Assembly (NCBI GenBank): GCA_004558115.1
Contig: SFDT01000002.1
Span: forward strand, 12,581-76,580
Length of the DNA stretch: 64,000 nucleotides
Direction of reading: 5' to 3'
Source of the DNA: Clostridiales bacterium
GTDB lineage: Bacteria; Bacillota; Clostridia; Oscillospirales; Oscillospiraceae
How positions within the stretch are numbered: position 1 is the stretch's first letter; each line of letters starts with the position of its first letter. The notes beneath the pieces were generated by a model, which was not told the DNA's origin, searched no databases, and saw only the letters and a list, made by a program, of their open reading frames with translations. A program made the position numbers and the translations under genes. Positions 26,745 through 34,305 of this stretch are shown here, one piece after another.

Positions 26745-26784
26745 GCAGCTGCCGGCCAACCACTGTTGTGGCGGCCGGCAGCTG
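26745..26784. repeat. Hairpin between nhaC-type gene and alanine racemase gene
   Basis: GCAGCTGCCGGCC, CCAC, 4-base loop, GTGG and the complement. No T-run follows on the minus strand, so it is more likely an mRNA stabiliser or attenuator than a terminator. Confidence 0.55.
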
Positions 26785-26813
26785 TCGAGGGGTGAGAAGA
26801 GAGAGGTGGATGT

Positions 26814-28178
26814 TTACTTCAGAGCGATGACTTCGTCGTTTTCGTCGTACATCTTGATGCCTTCCTTCTCCTCCTTGGTCTTCAGCAGGCCAAACTGGAT
26901 GGTGCAGATGGCAACGATAGCCAGGATGAAGCAGTAGAAGTTGGCACCGATGACAGAGAAGGGAGACAGGCCGGTCAGAGAGATGCACAGCAGGACCTGG
27001 CCGCCGTGGGGGATGATACCCTGAACGACGCAGGAGAAGATGTCCAGCAGGGAGGCAACGCGCTTAGGAGCCACGTTGTGGTCGGCAACCACCTTGCGGA
27101 CCAGGGGAGCGGCCATCATGATGGCGATGGTGTTGTTGGCCATAGCAGCGTCAAACACAGACACCATGCCGGCAGTCATGTACTCAGCGCCCTTGCGGGA
27201 CTTGACACTGGCGTGCATTTTCTTTACCAGCCAGTCAACGGCGCCCAATTCCTCCGCGACACCGCCGACGCCGCGCAGCAGCAGGGCGATCAGGCAGATG
27301 TCATACATGCCGCTCATGCCGCTGCCCATGGCCTGGGCAAAACCGGGGACATCGAAGGAACCGGTGCCGAAGCCGATGGCACCAGCCACACCGATACCAG
27401 CCAGCAGCAGAACGAACACGTTGCAGCCGGTCAGAGCGAATACCAGGATGAAGATGTAGGGAACGACCTTAATAATGTCATAGGTGAAGTCACCGGTCAG
27501 TTCGGCGGCGCTGCCCACGATGGTGTAGACGATCATGGCCAGAACAGCGGCGACAGCGGCAATGAGGCCGTTCATCTTGAACTTGTCCCGCATCTCGCAG
27601 CCGCAGCCGCGGGTGGCGGCGATGGTGGTGTCGGAGATCATGGACAGGTTGTCGCCGAACATGGCGCCGCCCAGGACGGTGCCGATGGCGAAAGCCATGT
27701 TCAGGTTCGCACTTTCAGCAACGGCCACGGCGATGGGGCCCACAGCGGAAATGGTGCCCATGGAAGTGCCCATAGCGGTGGCCATGAACGCAGAGATCAG
27801 GAACAGGCCGGCAAACAGGAACTGGGTGGGAACGAGGCTCAGGCCCAGATTTGCGGTGGCCTGCACGCCGCCCATAGCCTTGGCAACACCGGAGAAAGCG
27901 CCGGCCAGCAGGAAGACCATGATCATGATCATGGTGCCCTGGTTGCTCATGCCCTTGCAGAAGGTGTCCATCCGGAATTCCAGACTGCGTTCCTTGCCGC
28001 CCATGACCATGCACACCAGCAGGGCGCCCACCAGAGCGGCCATACGGGGGATCTGCTTGAAGGAGTCACCGCCATAGCCCATGGCGGTAAAGATCAGGCC
28101 GCCGCCCAGGTAGATGGCCAGGAATGTCAGCAGGGGTAAAAAGCCTTTCCAACCGTAATCTTTTTTCTTGTTTTCCAC
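26814..28178 (-). CDS. NhaC-family Na+/H+ (or organic acid) antiporter
   Basis: A 454-residue membrane protein with about 11-12 hydrophobic helices. Conserved family stretches are visible: ATAMGTSMGTISAVGPIAVA, GAMFGDNLSMISDTTIAA and DAAMANNTIAIMMAAP. NhaC proteins exchange protons for Na+; the related MleN couples this to malate/lactate exchange, which would fit the hydroxyacid genes next door. I start it at GTG 28178 behind AGGAAG; ATG 28202 is in frame but has no ribosome site. It lies 69 bases after the lyase gene and is probably cotranscribed with it. Confidence 0.88.
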   Translation of the reverse strand: MENKKKDYGWKGFLPLLTFLAIYLGGGLIFTAMGYGGDSFKQIPRMAALVGALLVCMVMGGKERSLEFRMDTFCKGMSNQGTMIMIMVFLLAGAFSGVAKAMGGVQATANLGLSLVPTQFLFAGLFLISAFMATAMGTSMGTISAVGPIAVAVAESANLNMAFAIGTVLGGAMFGDNLSMISDTTIAATRGCGCEMRDKFKMNGLIAAVAAVLAMIVYTIVGSAAELTGDFTYDIIKVVPYIFILVFALTGCNVFVLLLAGIGVAGAIGFGTGSFDVPGFAQAMGSGMSGMYDICLIALLLRGVGGVAEELGAVDWLVKKMHASVKSRKGAEYMTAGMVSVFDAAMANNTIAIMMAAPLVRKVVADHNVAPKRVASLLDIFSCVVQGIIPHGGQVLLCISLTGLSPFSVIGANFYCFILAIVAICTIQFGLLKTKEEKEGIKMYDENDEVIALK

Positions 28179-28247
28179 GGATATTCGCTTCCTTTCTCTC
28201 ATATAAATCCAAGAGCCTACAGGGGACGTCTGCGGGGGGAACGAGGG

Positions 28248-29471
28248 TCAGATCTTGGCAAACGCCTGCTCGAAGTCGTTGATGAGGTCCTTGGCGGACT
28301 CCAGGCCGACAGACAGGCGGACCAAACCATCGGTGATGCCGGCAGCCAGACGGTCAGCGGGGGAGACACCGGCGTGGGTCATGCTGGCGGGGTGCTCAAT
28401 GAGGGTATCGGGATCGCCCAGAGAAACGGCGATGGCGGGGATGGTCAGGTTGTTCAGCAGCTTCTTGCCAGCCTCAAAGCTGCTCAGGCCCTTCACATCG
28501 TCCTTCAGCTCGAAGCTCAGAATGCCGCCAAAGAGGCCGTTTTCCATCTGCTTGCAGGCCAGCTCATGGCTGGGGCTGCTCTCCAGGCCGGGATAATAGA
28601 CGGCCTTAACGTAAGGATTGGTCTCCAGGTACTTGGCGATGGCCATGGCGTTCTGGCAGTGGCGCTCCACGCGCAGAGCCAGGGTCTTCATGCCGCGCAG
28701 GACCAGGTAGCTGTTGAAGGGAGCGGGCGGGCAGCCGTTGATCTTGGTCATGCAGTTCATGCGGATCTGGTTCATATCGGCGGCGGTGCCCACCACAACG
28801 CCGCCCAGGGCGTCACCGTGGCCGTTGATGTACTTGGTGATGGAGTGCAGGACGATGTCAGCGCCCAGCTTCAGCACATACTGGATGGGAGGCGGTGCGA
28901 AGGTGCCGTCCACCACCACACGGATGTCGGGGCCGGCAACGGCCTTGACAGCCGCTACGTCGGTGACCTTGATCATGGGGTTGTTGGGAGTCTCGAAATA
29001 GATGATCTTGGTGTTGGGCTTGATGGCCGCTTTCAGAGCCTCCAGATCAGAGGTATCCACACGGGAGACCTCAATGCCCAGGTCAGGCAGGTTGGTGGTG
29101 GCCACATAGTTGGTGCCGCCGTAAACGGAGTTATCAAAAATAATATGGTCGCCGGTCTTCAGGAAGGCCAGCAGCACAGAACCCACGGCGCCCATGCCGG
29201 AGGCGGTGGCCACGGCGTCCTCGCCGCCTTCCATAGCTGCGCATTTCAGCTCAAAGGCCCGGGTAGTGGGGTTGCCGCTGCGGGAATAGACGGGATGATA
29301 GCCGGGGATCTGCTTGGCAAACTTGGCAGCGCCTTCTTCCACGGTATCAAAGCAGAAAGTGGAGGTCTGGTAAATGGGAGTAGCCAGCGCACCGTAAGCA
29401 CTGTCCGGACCCTGGCCCGCATGGATGATCATAGTCTCGAAATCAACAGCGTTCAAATCGATCTTGCTCAT
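28248..29471 (-). CDS. Cys/Met-metabolism PLP lyase (methionine gamma-lyase/cystathionine gamma-lyase type)
   Basis: A 407-residue fold-type I PLP enzyme. Visible marks: YSRSGNPTTRAFE, ATASGMGAVGS, DNSVYGGTNYV, YFETPNNPMIKV, VVDGTFAPP, and SITKYINGHGD with the Schiff-base Lys. Methionine gamma-lyases have Cys where this protein has the second Gly of VYGGT, so it may act more like cystathionine gamma-lyase or on homoserine derivatives. Products would be a 2-oxoacid, ammonia and a thiol. AGGAGG precedes the ATG at 29471. A promoter at 29530-29558 and a regulatory site at 29500-29518 lie upstream. Confidence 0.87.
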   Translation of the reverse strand: MSKIDLNAVDFETMIIHAGQGPDSAYGALATPIYQTSTFCFDTVEEGAAKFAKQIPGYHPVYSRSGNPTTRAFELKCAAMEGGEDAVATASGMGAVGSVLLAFLKTGDHIIFDNSVYGGTNYVATTNLPDLGIEVSRVDTSDLEALKAAIKPNTKIIYFETPNNPMIKVTDVAAVKAVAGPDIRVVVDGTFAPPPIQYVLKLGADIVLHSITKYINGHGDALGGVVVGTAADMNQIRMNCMTKINGCPPAPFNSYLVLRGMKTLALRVERHCQNAMAIAKYLETNPYVKAVYYPGLESSPSHELACKQMENGLFGGILSFELKDDVKGLSSFEAGKKLLNNLTIPAIAVSLGDPDTLIEHPASMTHAGVSPADRLAAGITDGLVRLSVGLESAKDLINDFEQAFAKI

Positions 29472-29499
29472 TTTAATTACCTCCTAAAAATTTAAAATA

Positions 29500-29518
29500 A
29501 CATCAGATGTCTTACGTC
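29500..29518. promoter_or_regulatory. Putative GntR/FadR operator, copy 1
   Basis: ACATCAGATGTCTTACGTC, containing the perfect 11-bp palindrome ACATC-A-GATGT. The same 19 bases with one change occur at 34241-34259. It lies just downstream of the expected transcription start of the lyase gene, a roadblock position. Confidence 0.65.
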
Positions 29519-29529
29519 TTATTACCATC

Positions 29530-29558
29530 AGTTTAAAGCAGATGCCGTTTTTTGTCAA
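29530..29558 (-). promoter_or_regulatory. Promoter of the lyase gene
   Basis: On the minus strand TTGACA (29558-29553), 17 bases, TAAACT (29535-29530). The expected start is near 29523. Confidence 0.75.
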
Positions 29559-29625
29559 CTACGGGTACTGCCAAAGAAAAAACGGGGTTTTTGTATAAAA
29601 AATACACAAAACATACAATAGGAGG

Positions 29626-30795
29626 TCAGATGACAGGGCCCATGCAGTAAATATCCATAGACTTGCTGTAATAGATGCTCTCGCCCTTGCACTGTTCACC
29701 GGAAAGGGTACGCAGCAGCTTCTGATACAATACCTCGCCGACTTCCTCAATGCTGCTCTTGCCCTGAATGATGAGACCGGCGTTCAGGTCCATGTCGTTG
29801 GACATGCGCTCGTAGGTGTTGGGGTTGCCGCAGATCTTGATGACCGGCAGGATGGGGAAGCCCTGGGGAGCGCCGCGGCCGGTGGAGAAGGTGATGCACT
29901 GGGCGCCGCCGGCGGCCATACCGGTCAGGATCTCGATCTCCCGGCCCGGGGTGTCCTTGATCCAGAGACCGCCCTTGCCGGCGCTCATCTCCGGATATTC
30001 CAGCACGCCCTCGATGGTCCGGGAACCGGATTTCATAATGGCGCCCAGGGACTTTTCTTCAATGGTGGTGAGACCGCCGGCGATATTGCCGGGAGTAGGC
30101 TGGCCCTTCCGCATGTCACAGCCCAGGGACTTGGCCCGGGTCTCCATGGCGTCCACCAGCTTGAGAATTTTTTCACCGACCTCCGGGGTACGGGCCCGCC
30201 GGGCCAGAATGTGCTCCGCGCCGATAAACTCCGTCACCTCGCCGAACATGACGGTGCCGCCCTGGTCCACGATCTTGTCCGCCACGTAGCCGATGGCGCA
30301 GTTGCTGGCAAGGCCGGAGGTGGCATCGGAGCCGCCGCATTTAATGCCCATGACGAAATGGGTCAGGTCAAAGGGCTCACGCTGGAGGCCGGAAATAGCC
30401 ATGGAGAGCCGCTGTGCCTTTTTGATGCCTTCGGCGATGGCGTTTGCGGTGCCGCCGATCTCCTGGATGCGGACGATGTCATAGGGCTTGCCGCTTTTGG
30501 CCACAGCCTCCAGCAGCCGGTCCACATCGGTGCCCTCGCAGCCCAGACTGACCACCAGCACGGCGCCGGCGTTGGGATGGCAGGCCAAGGAGATGAGAGT
30601 ATCCGTCACTCGCTCCAGGTCAGGGGGCAGCTGACAGCAGCCCTGGTGGTGCAGCAGCGGACGGCAATTCATGACCTGGTTGCTGATGGCCTCCGCCACC
30701 TCGTTGGCGCAGACGACACTGGGGACCACCGCCACGTAATTCCGGGAACCCACTTTGCCGTCGGGACGCATATAACCGAAAAACATATCTGCCAT
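29626..30795 (-). CDS. UxaA-family dehydratase, large subunit
   Basis: A 389-residue protein with GYMRPDGKVGSRNYVAVV, HHQGCCQ, VVSLGCEGTD, MGIKCGGSDATSGLASNC, GQPTPGN and STGRGAPQGFP. This is the C-terminal part of altronate dehydratase (UxaA) as a separate polypeptide; the same split form occurs in sulfolactate sulfo-lyase SuyB and other hydroxyacid dehydratases. Cys in GCEG and KCGG likely hold an iron or iron-sulfur site. It follows the SAF-domain gene by 4 bases. ATG 30795 is behind AAGGAG. The substrate (altronate, galactarate-like, sulfolactate or other 2-hydroxyacid) cannot be told from sequence. Confidence 0.83.
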   Translation of the reverse strand: MADMFFGYMRPDGKVGSRNYVAVVPSVVCANEVAEAISNQVMNCRPLLHHQGCCQLPPDLERVTDTLISLACHPNAGAVLVVSLGCEGTDVDRLLEAVAKSGKPYDIVRIQEIGGTANAIAEGIKKAQRLSMAISGLQREPFDLTHFVMGIKCGGSDATSGLASNCAIGYVADKIVDQGGTVMFGEVTEFIGAEHILARRARTPEVGEKILKLVDAMETRAKSLGCDMRKGQPTPGNIAGGLTTIEEKSLGAIMKSGSRTIEGVLEYPEMSAGKGGLWIKDTPGREIEILTGMAAGGAQCITFSTGRGAPQGFPILPVIKICGNPNTYERMSNDMDLNAGLIIQGKSSIEEVGEVLYQKLLRTLSGEQCKGESIYYSKSMDIYCMGPVI

Positions 30796-30799
30796 ATTC

Positions 30800-31102
30800 T
30801 TACTCCTTCCAGTCGCCGCGGGCCCGCGCACTGTCCAGGTTGTGGACATGGACGTAATCGCCCCGCTGAATATCCTTGGTGGCAATGCCGATGGATTCGC
30901 CGTACTTCAAGACGGTGCCGCCGCTGGGAATGTCCCGCAGCGCGATCTTGTGGCCGTAGGGAATGGCCTCGTGGACAGGAATGGACTCCATGCTGCCGTC
31001 CCGGGCCATGACCTCCACCACATCACCGGCGGATACTTCGGCGAAAATGGAAGCCACGTTGTCGGTGGGCTGTACCTGGACTGCGAGTTTTCGCTCCTGC
31101 AT
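30800..31102 (-). CDS. UxaA-family dehydratase, SAF-domain small subunit
   Basis: A 100-residue SAF-domain protein with VQVQPTDNVASIFAEVSAGD, PYGHKIALRDIPSGGTVLKYGE and IGIATKDIQRGDYVHVHN. This equals the N-terminal domain of UxaA or the SuyA subunit. It forms a complex with the large subunit encoded 4 bases downstream. The start ATG 31102 follows GGAGG. Confidence 0.85.
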   Translation of the reverse strand: MQERKLAVQVQPTDNVASIFAEVSAGDVVEVMARDGSMESIPVHEAIPYGHKIALRDIPSGGTVLKYGESIGIATKDIQRGDYVHVHNLDSARARGDWKE

Positions 31103-31119
31103 AGTGATATTTCCTCCTT

Positions 31120-32391
31120 TTATGATCTTACGATAACGGACACGCCGTCCGGAATGACTGTGACGGACGCGTCGGGTCCTTTCAGCCGGAACGCCATTTC
31201 CAGCGCCTGGTCAAAGCTGGCGGCTGCCAGGAAGCCCATGGCTTCCAGCTCCCGGGGGTCCATGTGCTGAGTGACGATGATGATGGGATGCTGGAGCAGC
31301 AATCTTGCGTAGATTTGGGCGCACCACTGCTCGGGGATGGATTCCTTGGGCGGAATGGCTTCAATGGTGTCCTTGATGACCTGGGGAGAGCCCAGGCGCA
31401 TGAGCTTTTCAAAGTTGGTGCCGCCGACGCCATCGCACAAAGACGCGCCCAGGATCAAAACGCCGTCCTCTCCGGCGCAGGCGGCGGCGGTGGATACGCC
31501 CTTGGGCGTCTGGTACAGGTTCTGGTCCAGGGGATAGCCGCTGTTGGTAGTGATGACGATGTCGCTGGTCACCTTGTCCACGCCGCACATATCGGATACA
31601 AAGGCGCAGCCACGGGCATGGGCCTGGATGCAGTCACCGGCAAAGGCGGCGACGATGTGCTTTTCCGCATCCATGGCCACATTGAGGATGAAGGCCAGGC
31701 CAACCTTGCGGGCCGCGTAGGCCATATCCTCGTGGATGGGGTTTCCGTGCAGGACGCCGGTGGTGGCCATGGGGCTGGCAATGGCCCTGGCGGAGTGGTT
31801 TTCATTGACGGTCTCCTGGGAGCAGATGCCCGGCAGGATGCTCTTGCGGCCGCCGCTGAAGCCAGCAAAGAAATGAGGCTCAATAAAGCCCTCGGAAACG
31901 ATCAGGTCGCTCTCCAGCGCCAGACGGTTGACGCTGAGTCCCGCGCCGGAGGGCAGCTGGCAGACATAACGCATCTCCTCCGGCTGGAAGGCGTTGTGGA
32001 CCACGATCCGCTCACGGGCCACGATATCGGGACCGAAGCGGTCCAGCAGTTCCTCCTGGGTGGTGGGGCGGTGAAGGCCGGTGGCGATCAGAATGGTGAT
32101 GGAGGCATCCGGCTGACCCTTGCGGATCTCCTCCAGCAAAATGGGCATGGTGATGCCGGAGGGCATACTGCGGGTGTGGTCCGAGGTGATGACCAAGATA
32201 TTCTGCTTGCCCTGCGCCAGAGCGGACAGGGGCGGCGTCCCGATGGGGGCTGCCAGGGCGTCGCGGACGATGTCGGCTTCCGAACGGTCCGAATGGAATT
32301 CCTCCGCATGGTTCACCAGAACGTGCTTTAGATTTTTGTCAGGTACGTGCAGCGGCAAAGTACCTTTGTAATAAGGAAGTTGAAAGTCCAT
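31120..32391 (-). CDS. LarA-family nickel-dependent 2-hydroxyacid racemase/epimerase
   Basis: A 423-residue protein with the LarA marks TSDHTRSMP, ATGLHRPTT, EPHFFAGFSGGRKSILPGI (the Lys that holds the pincer cofactor), NENHSARA and HPIIIV. LarA lactate racemase and its homologues interconvert the stereoisomers of 2-hydroxyacids by hydride transfer through the nickel-pincer nucleotide. The makers of that cofactor, LarB, LarC and LarE, are not in this window and must be elsewhere. It is first in an operon with the two dehydratase subunits, so it probably delivers the right stereoisomer to them. The promoter is at 32436-32464. Confidence 0.85.
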   Translation of the reverse strand: MDFQLPYYKGTLPLHVPDKNLKHVLVNHAEEFHSDRSEADIVRDALAAPIGTPPLSALAQGKQNILVITSDHTRSMPSGITMPILLEEIRKGQPDASITILIATGLHRPTTQEELLDRFGPDIVARERIVVHNAFQPEEMRYVCQLPSGAGLSVNRLALESDLIVSEGFIEPHFFAGFSGGRKSILPGICSQETVNENHSARAIASPMATTGVLHGNPIHEDMAYAARKVGLAFILNVAMDAEKHIVAAFAGDCIQAHARGCAFVSDMCGVDKVTSDIVITTNSGYPLDQNLYQTPKGVSTAAACAGEDGVLILGASLCDGVGGTNFEKLMRLGSPQVIKDTIEAIPPKESIPEQWCAQIYARLLLQHPIIIVTQHMDPRELEAMGFLAAASFDQALEMAFRLKGPDASVTVIPDGVSVIVRS

Positions 32392-32409
32392 AGGTGCCTC
32401 CTTTTCAAA

Positions 32410-32437
32410 ATGTATTTATTTTGTCTTTTAAATACAT
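32410..32437. promoter_or_regulatory. Palindromic operator at the larA promoter
   Basis: ATGTATTTA (32410-32418), 10 bases, TAAATACAT (32429-32437). The right arm overlaps the -10 box, so a bound protein would block transcription. The nearby GntR/FCD regulator at 32558 is the natural candidate. Confidence 0.65.
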
Positions 32438-32464
32438 GGTACGCTTTTGGGCTGTTTCGGTCAA
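32436..32464 (-). promoter_or_regulatory. Promoter of the larA-dehydratase operon
   Basis: On the minus strand TTGACC (32464-32459), 17 bases, TACCAT (32441-32436). Confidence 0.7.
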
Positions 32465-32499
32465 TTGACAAAACAGGGAAAGTTCTCCGGACGTTCTTG

Positions 32500-32547
32500 T
32501 ATAAAAAAGAAAAACACGCAAGAAGCCTTTTGGCTTTTTGCGTGTTT
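32500..32547 (-). terminator. Intrinsic terminator after the GntR/FCD gene
   Basis: On the minus strand AAACACGCAAAAAGCC pairs with GGCTTCTTGCGTGTTT, followed by a long T-run with one C (32514-32502). It separates the regulator from larA. Confidence 0.88.
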
Positions 32548-32557
32548 CTGCAAAAAA

Positions 32558-33238
32558 TCAAAGATTTAGAGGTGGAGAAGCCTGATTTTTCAGAATATAC
32601 AGCACGTTTTTCTTTGCGACATCCAAGTGTGTCTGCAAAATGGACGAGGCCTTTTCCGTGTCCCGCGCCAGCATTCCGTCAATGATGCCGATATGCTCCG
32701 CGATGGAATCCTCGTAGCGCTGCCGGGTGCTGAGGGAAAACAGGCGGACCGGCTGCAAATAGCCGTATACCCGGTCCGTGAGGTCCTTGAGGAATTGGTT
32801 TCCGGAATAGATGATGATGCAGTTATGGAGCTCAATGTCCAGCCGGACATAGGCGTCCATGTCCGTATATGTGCGGAAGGGTTCAAATTTGGCGCGCAGC
32901 TCCAACAGGCAGCGGTCCTGCTCCTGGGTCAGCCGCGGGATGGCGCTGCGCAGGGCAAACTGCTCCAAAAGGCTCCGTACCTGGAAGATATCCTCCACAT
33001 TGCTGGGAGTCAAAACCTTGACAAAAAGCCCCTTTCCGGAGCCGCTTTCCAGAAGGCCGTCGTCCTTCAGCGTCTTCAGCGCCTCCCGGACGGGGGTCCT
33101 GCTGACCTGAAACAGTTCAGCCAGCTCGCTTTCCTGCAATTTCGTTCCCTGGGGAATCTGGCCGCTGACGATCATGGATTTGATGCCGTCGTAGACCTGG
33201 TCCCGCACAGAGCGGATCTTGGGTACGGCTAGATCCAT
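32558..33238 (-). CDS. GntR-family regulator, FCD type
   Basis: A 226-residue regulator: winged helix about 1-75 (VRDQVYDGIKSMIVSGQIPQ, SELAELFQVSRTPVREALK), then an all-helical FCD ligand domain about 80-220 with a probable metal-holding pattern D-IELHN (about 143-148) and HIGIIDG (about 190). FCD regulators sense small organic acids and usually control neighbouring catabolic genes. The target is likely the palindrome at the larA promoter, 32410-32437. ATG 33238 lies behind AGGAGG. Confidence 0.87.
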   Translation of the reverse strand: MDLAVPKIRSVRDQVYDGIKSMIVSGQIPQGTKLQESELAELFQVSRTPVREALKTLKDDGLLESGSGKGLFVKVLTPSNVEDIFQVRSLLEQFALRSAIPRLTQEQDRCLLELRAKFEPFRTYTDMDAYVRLDIELHNCIIIYSGNQFLKDLTDRVYGYLQPVRLFSLSTRQRYEDSIAEHIGIIDGMLARDTEKASSILQTHLDVAKKNVLYILKNQASPPLNL

Positions 33239-33305
33239 CCTCGGTCCTCCTTTTCATTTTTTGTACATATTATACCTGCGGCGTGCCTCCATTTCAAGAA
33301 AATAG

Positions 33306-33334
33306 TTGTATGAAACGATGAAATATGATAAAGT
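33306..33334 (+). promoter_or_regulatory. Possible promoter of the second GntR gene
   Basis: TTGTAT (33306-33311), 17 bases, TAAAGT (33329-33334). A CATATG palindrome follows at 33338-33343. Confidence 0.45.
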
Positions 33335-33400
33335 AACATATGTATTAAAAGCATGGATGCAATGTCCAACTTGATAAAGAAGGGTAAAGAGGTGATTTGT

Positions 33401-34117
33401 GTGGCCGGGAATCCCATTCAGCAGCCGCGGCGGAAAAGTTTGTCCCGTCAAGTCATGGAATCCATTGAGAAGCTGATCCTGGAGCAGGATCTGAAGCCGG
33501 GCGATGTGCTCCCAACGGAAACGCAGATCTCGGAGACACTGCAGGTCAGCAAAAGCAGCGTCCGGGAGGCAGTCAAAATGCTGGAGGCCCTGGGCGTTGT
33601 GGAGATCCGGCGGGGATTGTGCACGGTCATCAGTGCCAACCCCGAGCAGGGATATTTGAATGTGATGCTGTCTCATCTGTATTTGAACAGCGGAAATGAG
33701 GAGGAATTGCAGGTGTTCCGCCGGACAGTGGAATCCGCTTATACGACGCTGGCCATCGACGCGGCGACGGAACAGGACTTGGCGGCGATCCAGGCGTCTC
33801 TGGCGTCATTCCGGGAGAAGATGCGGTCCGAACAGCTGACGGCGGATGACGATTTGGCATTTCACAGTCAGATCCTGCAGGCAACGCACAATTCCTTTAT
33901 GATCAGCCTGGGCGGCGCCCTGAACGAGCTGTTCCGGGAGACCATCGGCATCTCTATCCGCTGTAATCCCGAGATCGCTTTGGAGGACCATGAAAAGATC
34001 TGCGCCGCGATCCTGGCACGGGATAAGGATGCCGCCATAGCGGCCATTTGGAAAAGTGCCCGTCAGTGGGCCGCCGCGTTCCGACTTCGGGAGCAGAACA
34101 CCGACTCTGCTACCTAA
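33401..34117 (+). CDS. FadR-type GntR regulator (FCD domain)
   Basis: A 238-residue regulator divergent from the previous one. The winged helix is SLSRQVMESIEKLILEQDL with LPTETQISETLQVSKSSVREAVKMLEALGVVEIR; the FCD domain (about 85-230) has DDDLAFHSQILQAT and EDHEKICAAI, giving the Asp and His metal ligands usual for the group. I start it at GTG 33401, six bases after GAGGTG; ATG 33353 is in frame but lacks a ribosome site. The duplicated 19-bp site at 29500 and 34241 flanks this gene's neighbourhood, so it is the best candidate regulator of both. Confidence 0.85.
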   Translation: MAGNPIQQPRRKSLSRQVMESIEKLILEQDLKPGDVLPTETQISETLQVSKSSVREAVKMLEALGVVEIRRGLCTVISANPEQGYLNVMLSHLYLNSGNEEELQVFRRTVESAYTTLAIDAATEQDLAAIQASLASFREKMRSEQLTADDDLAFHSQILQATHNSFMISLGGALNELFRETIGISIRCNPEIALEDHEKICAAILARDKDAAIAAIWKSARQWAAAFRLREQNTDSAT

Positions 34118-34137
34118 ATCAGAACAGAGTGCATATC

Positions 34138-34178
34138 AGGCAGGCTGAGGGAGCATTTCTCCCACGGCCTGCCTTTGC
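34138..34178 (+). terminator. Weak terminator after the FadR-type gene
   Basis: AGGCAGGC and GCCTGCC(T) pair with an inner GGGAG/CTCCC stem; only TTTGC follows, so termination may be partial. Confidence 0.5.
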
Positions 34179-34208
34179 AAATTTTGGGGAGCCTGTCTGA
34201 AAATGCTC

Positions 34209-34236
34209 TTGACATTTGGGCGGCGCATGATATACT
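34209..34236 (+). promoter_or_regulatory. Promoter of the reductoisomerase-like gene
   Basis: Perfect TTGACA (34209-34214), 16 bases, TGA-TATACT (34228-34236), an extended -10. Start expected near 34243. Confidence 0.8.
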
Positions 34237-34240
34237 TAAC

Positions 34241-34259
34241 ACATCAGATGTCTTATGTC
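34241..34259. promoter_or_regulatory. Putative GntR/FadR operator, copy 2
   Basis: ACATCAGATGTCTTATGTC covers the expected transcription start. It differs from the copy at 29500-29518 at a single base. Confidence 0.65.
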
Positions 34260-34305
34260 ACAGGGCGGAATTAAATTTATGAGCAAAGTGAAGGAGGATC
34301 TTCCT

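Noticed and set aside
28248..29471. Naming the lyase megL (methionine gamma-lyase)
   Set aside because: The Cys typical of methionine gamma-lyase is Gly in VYGGT, so the specific name is not supported.
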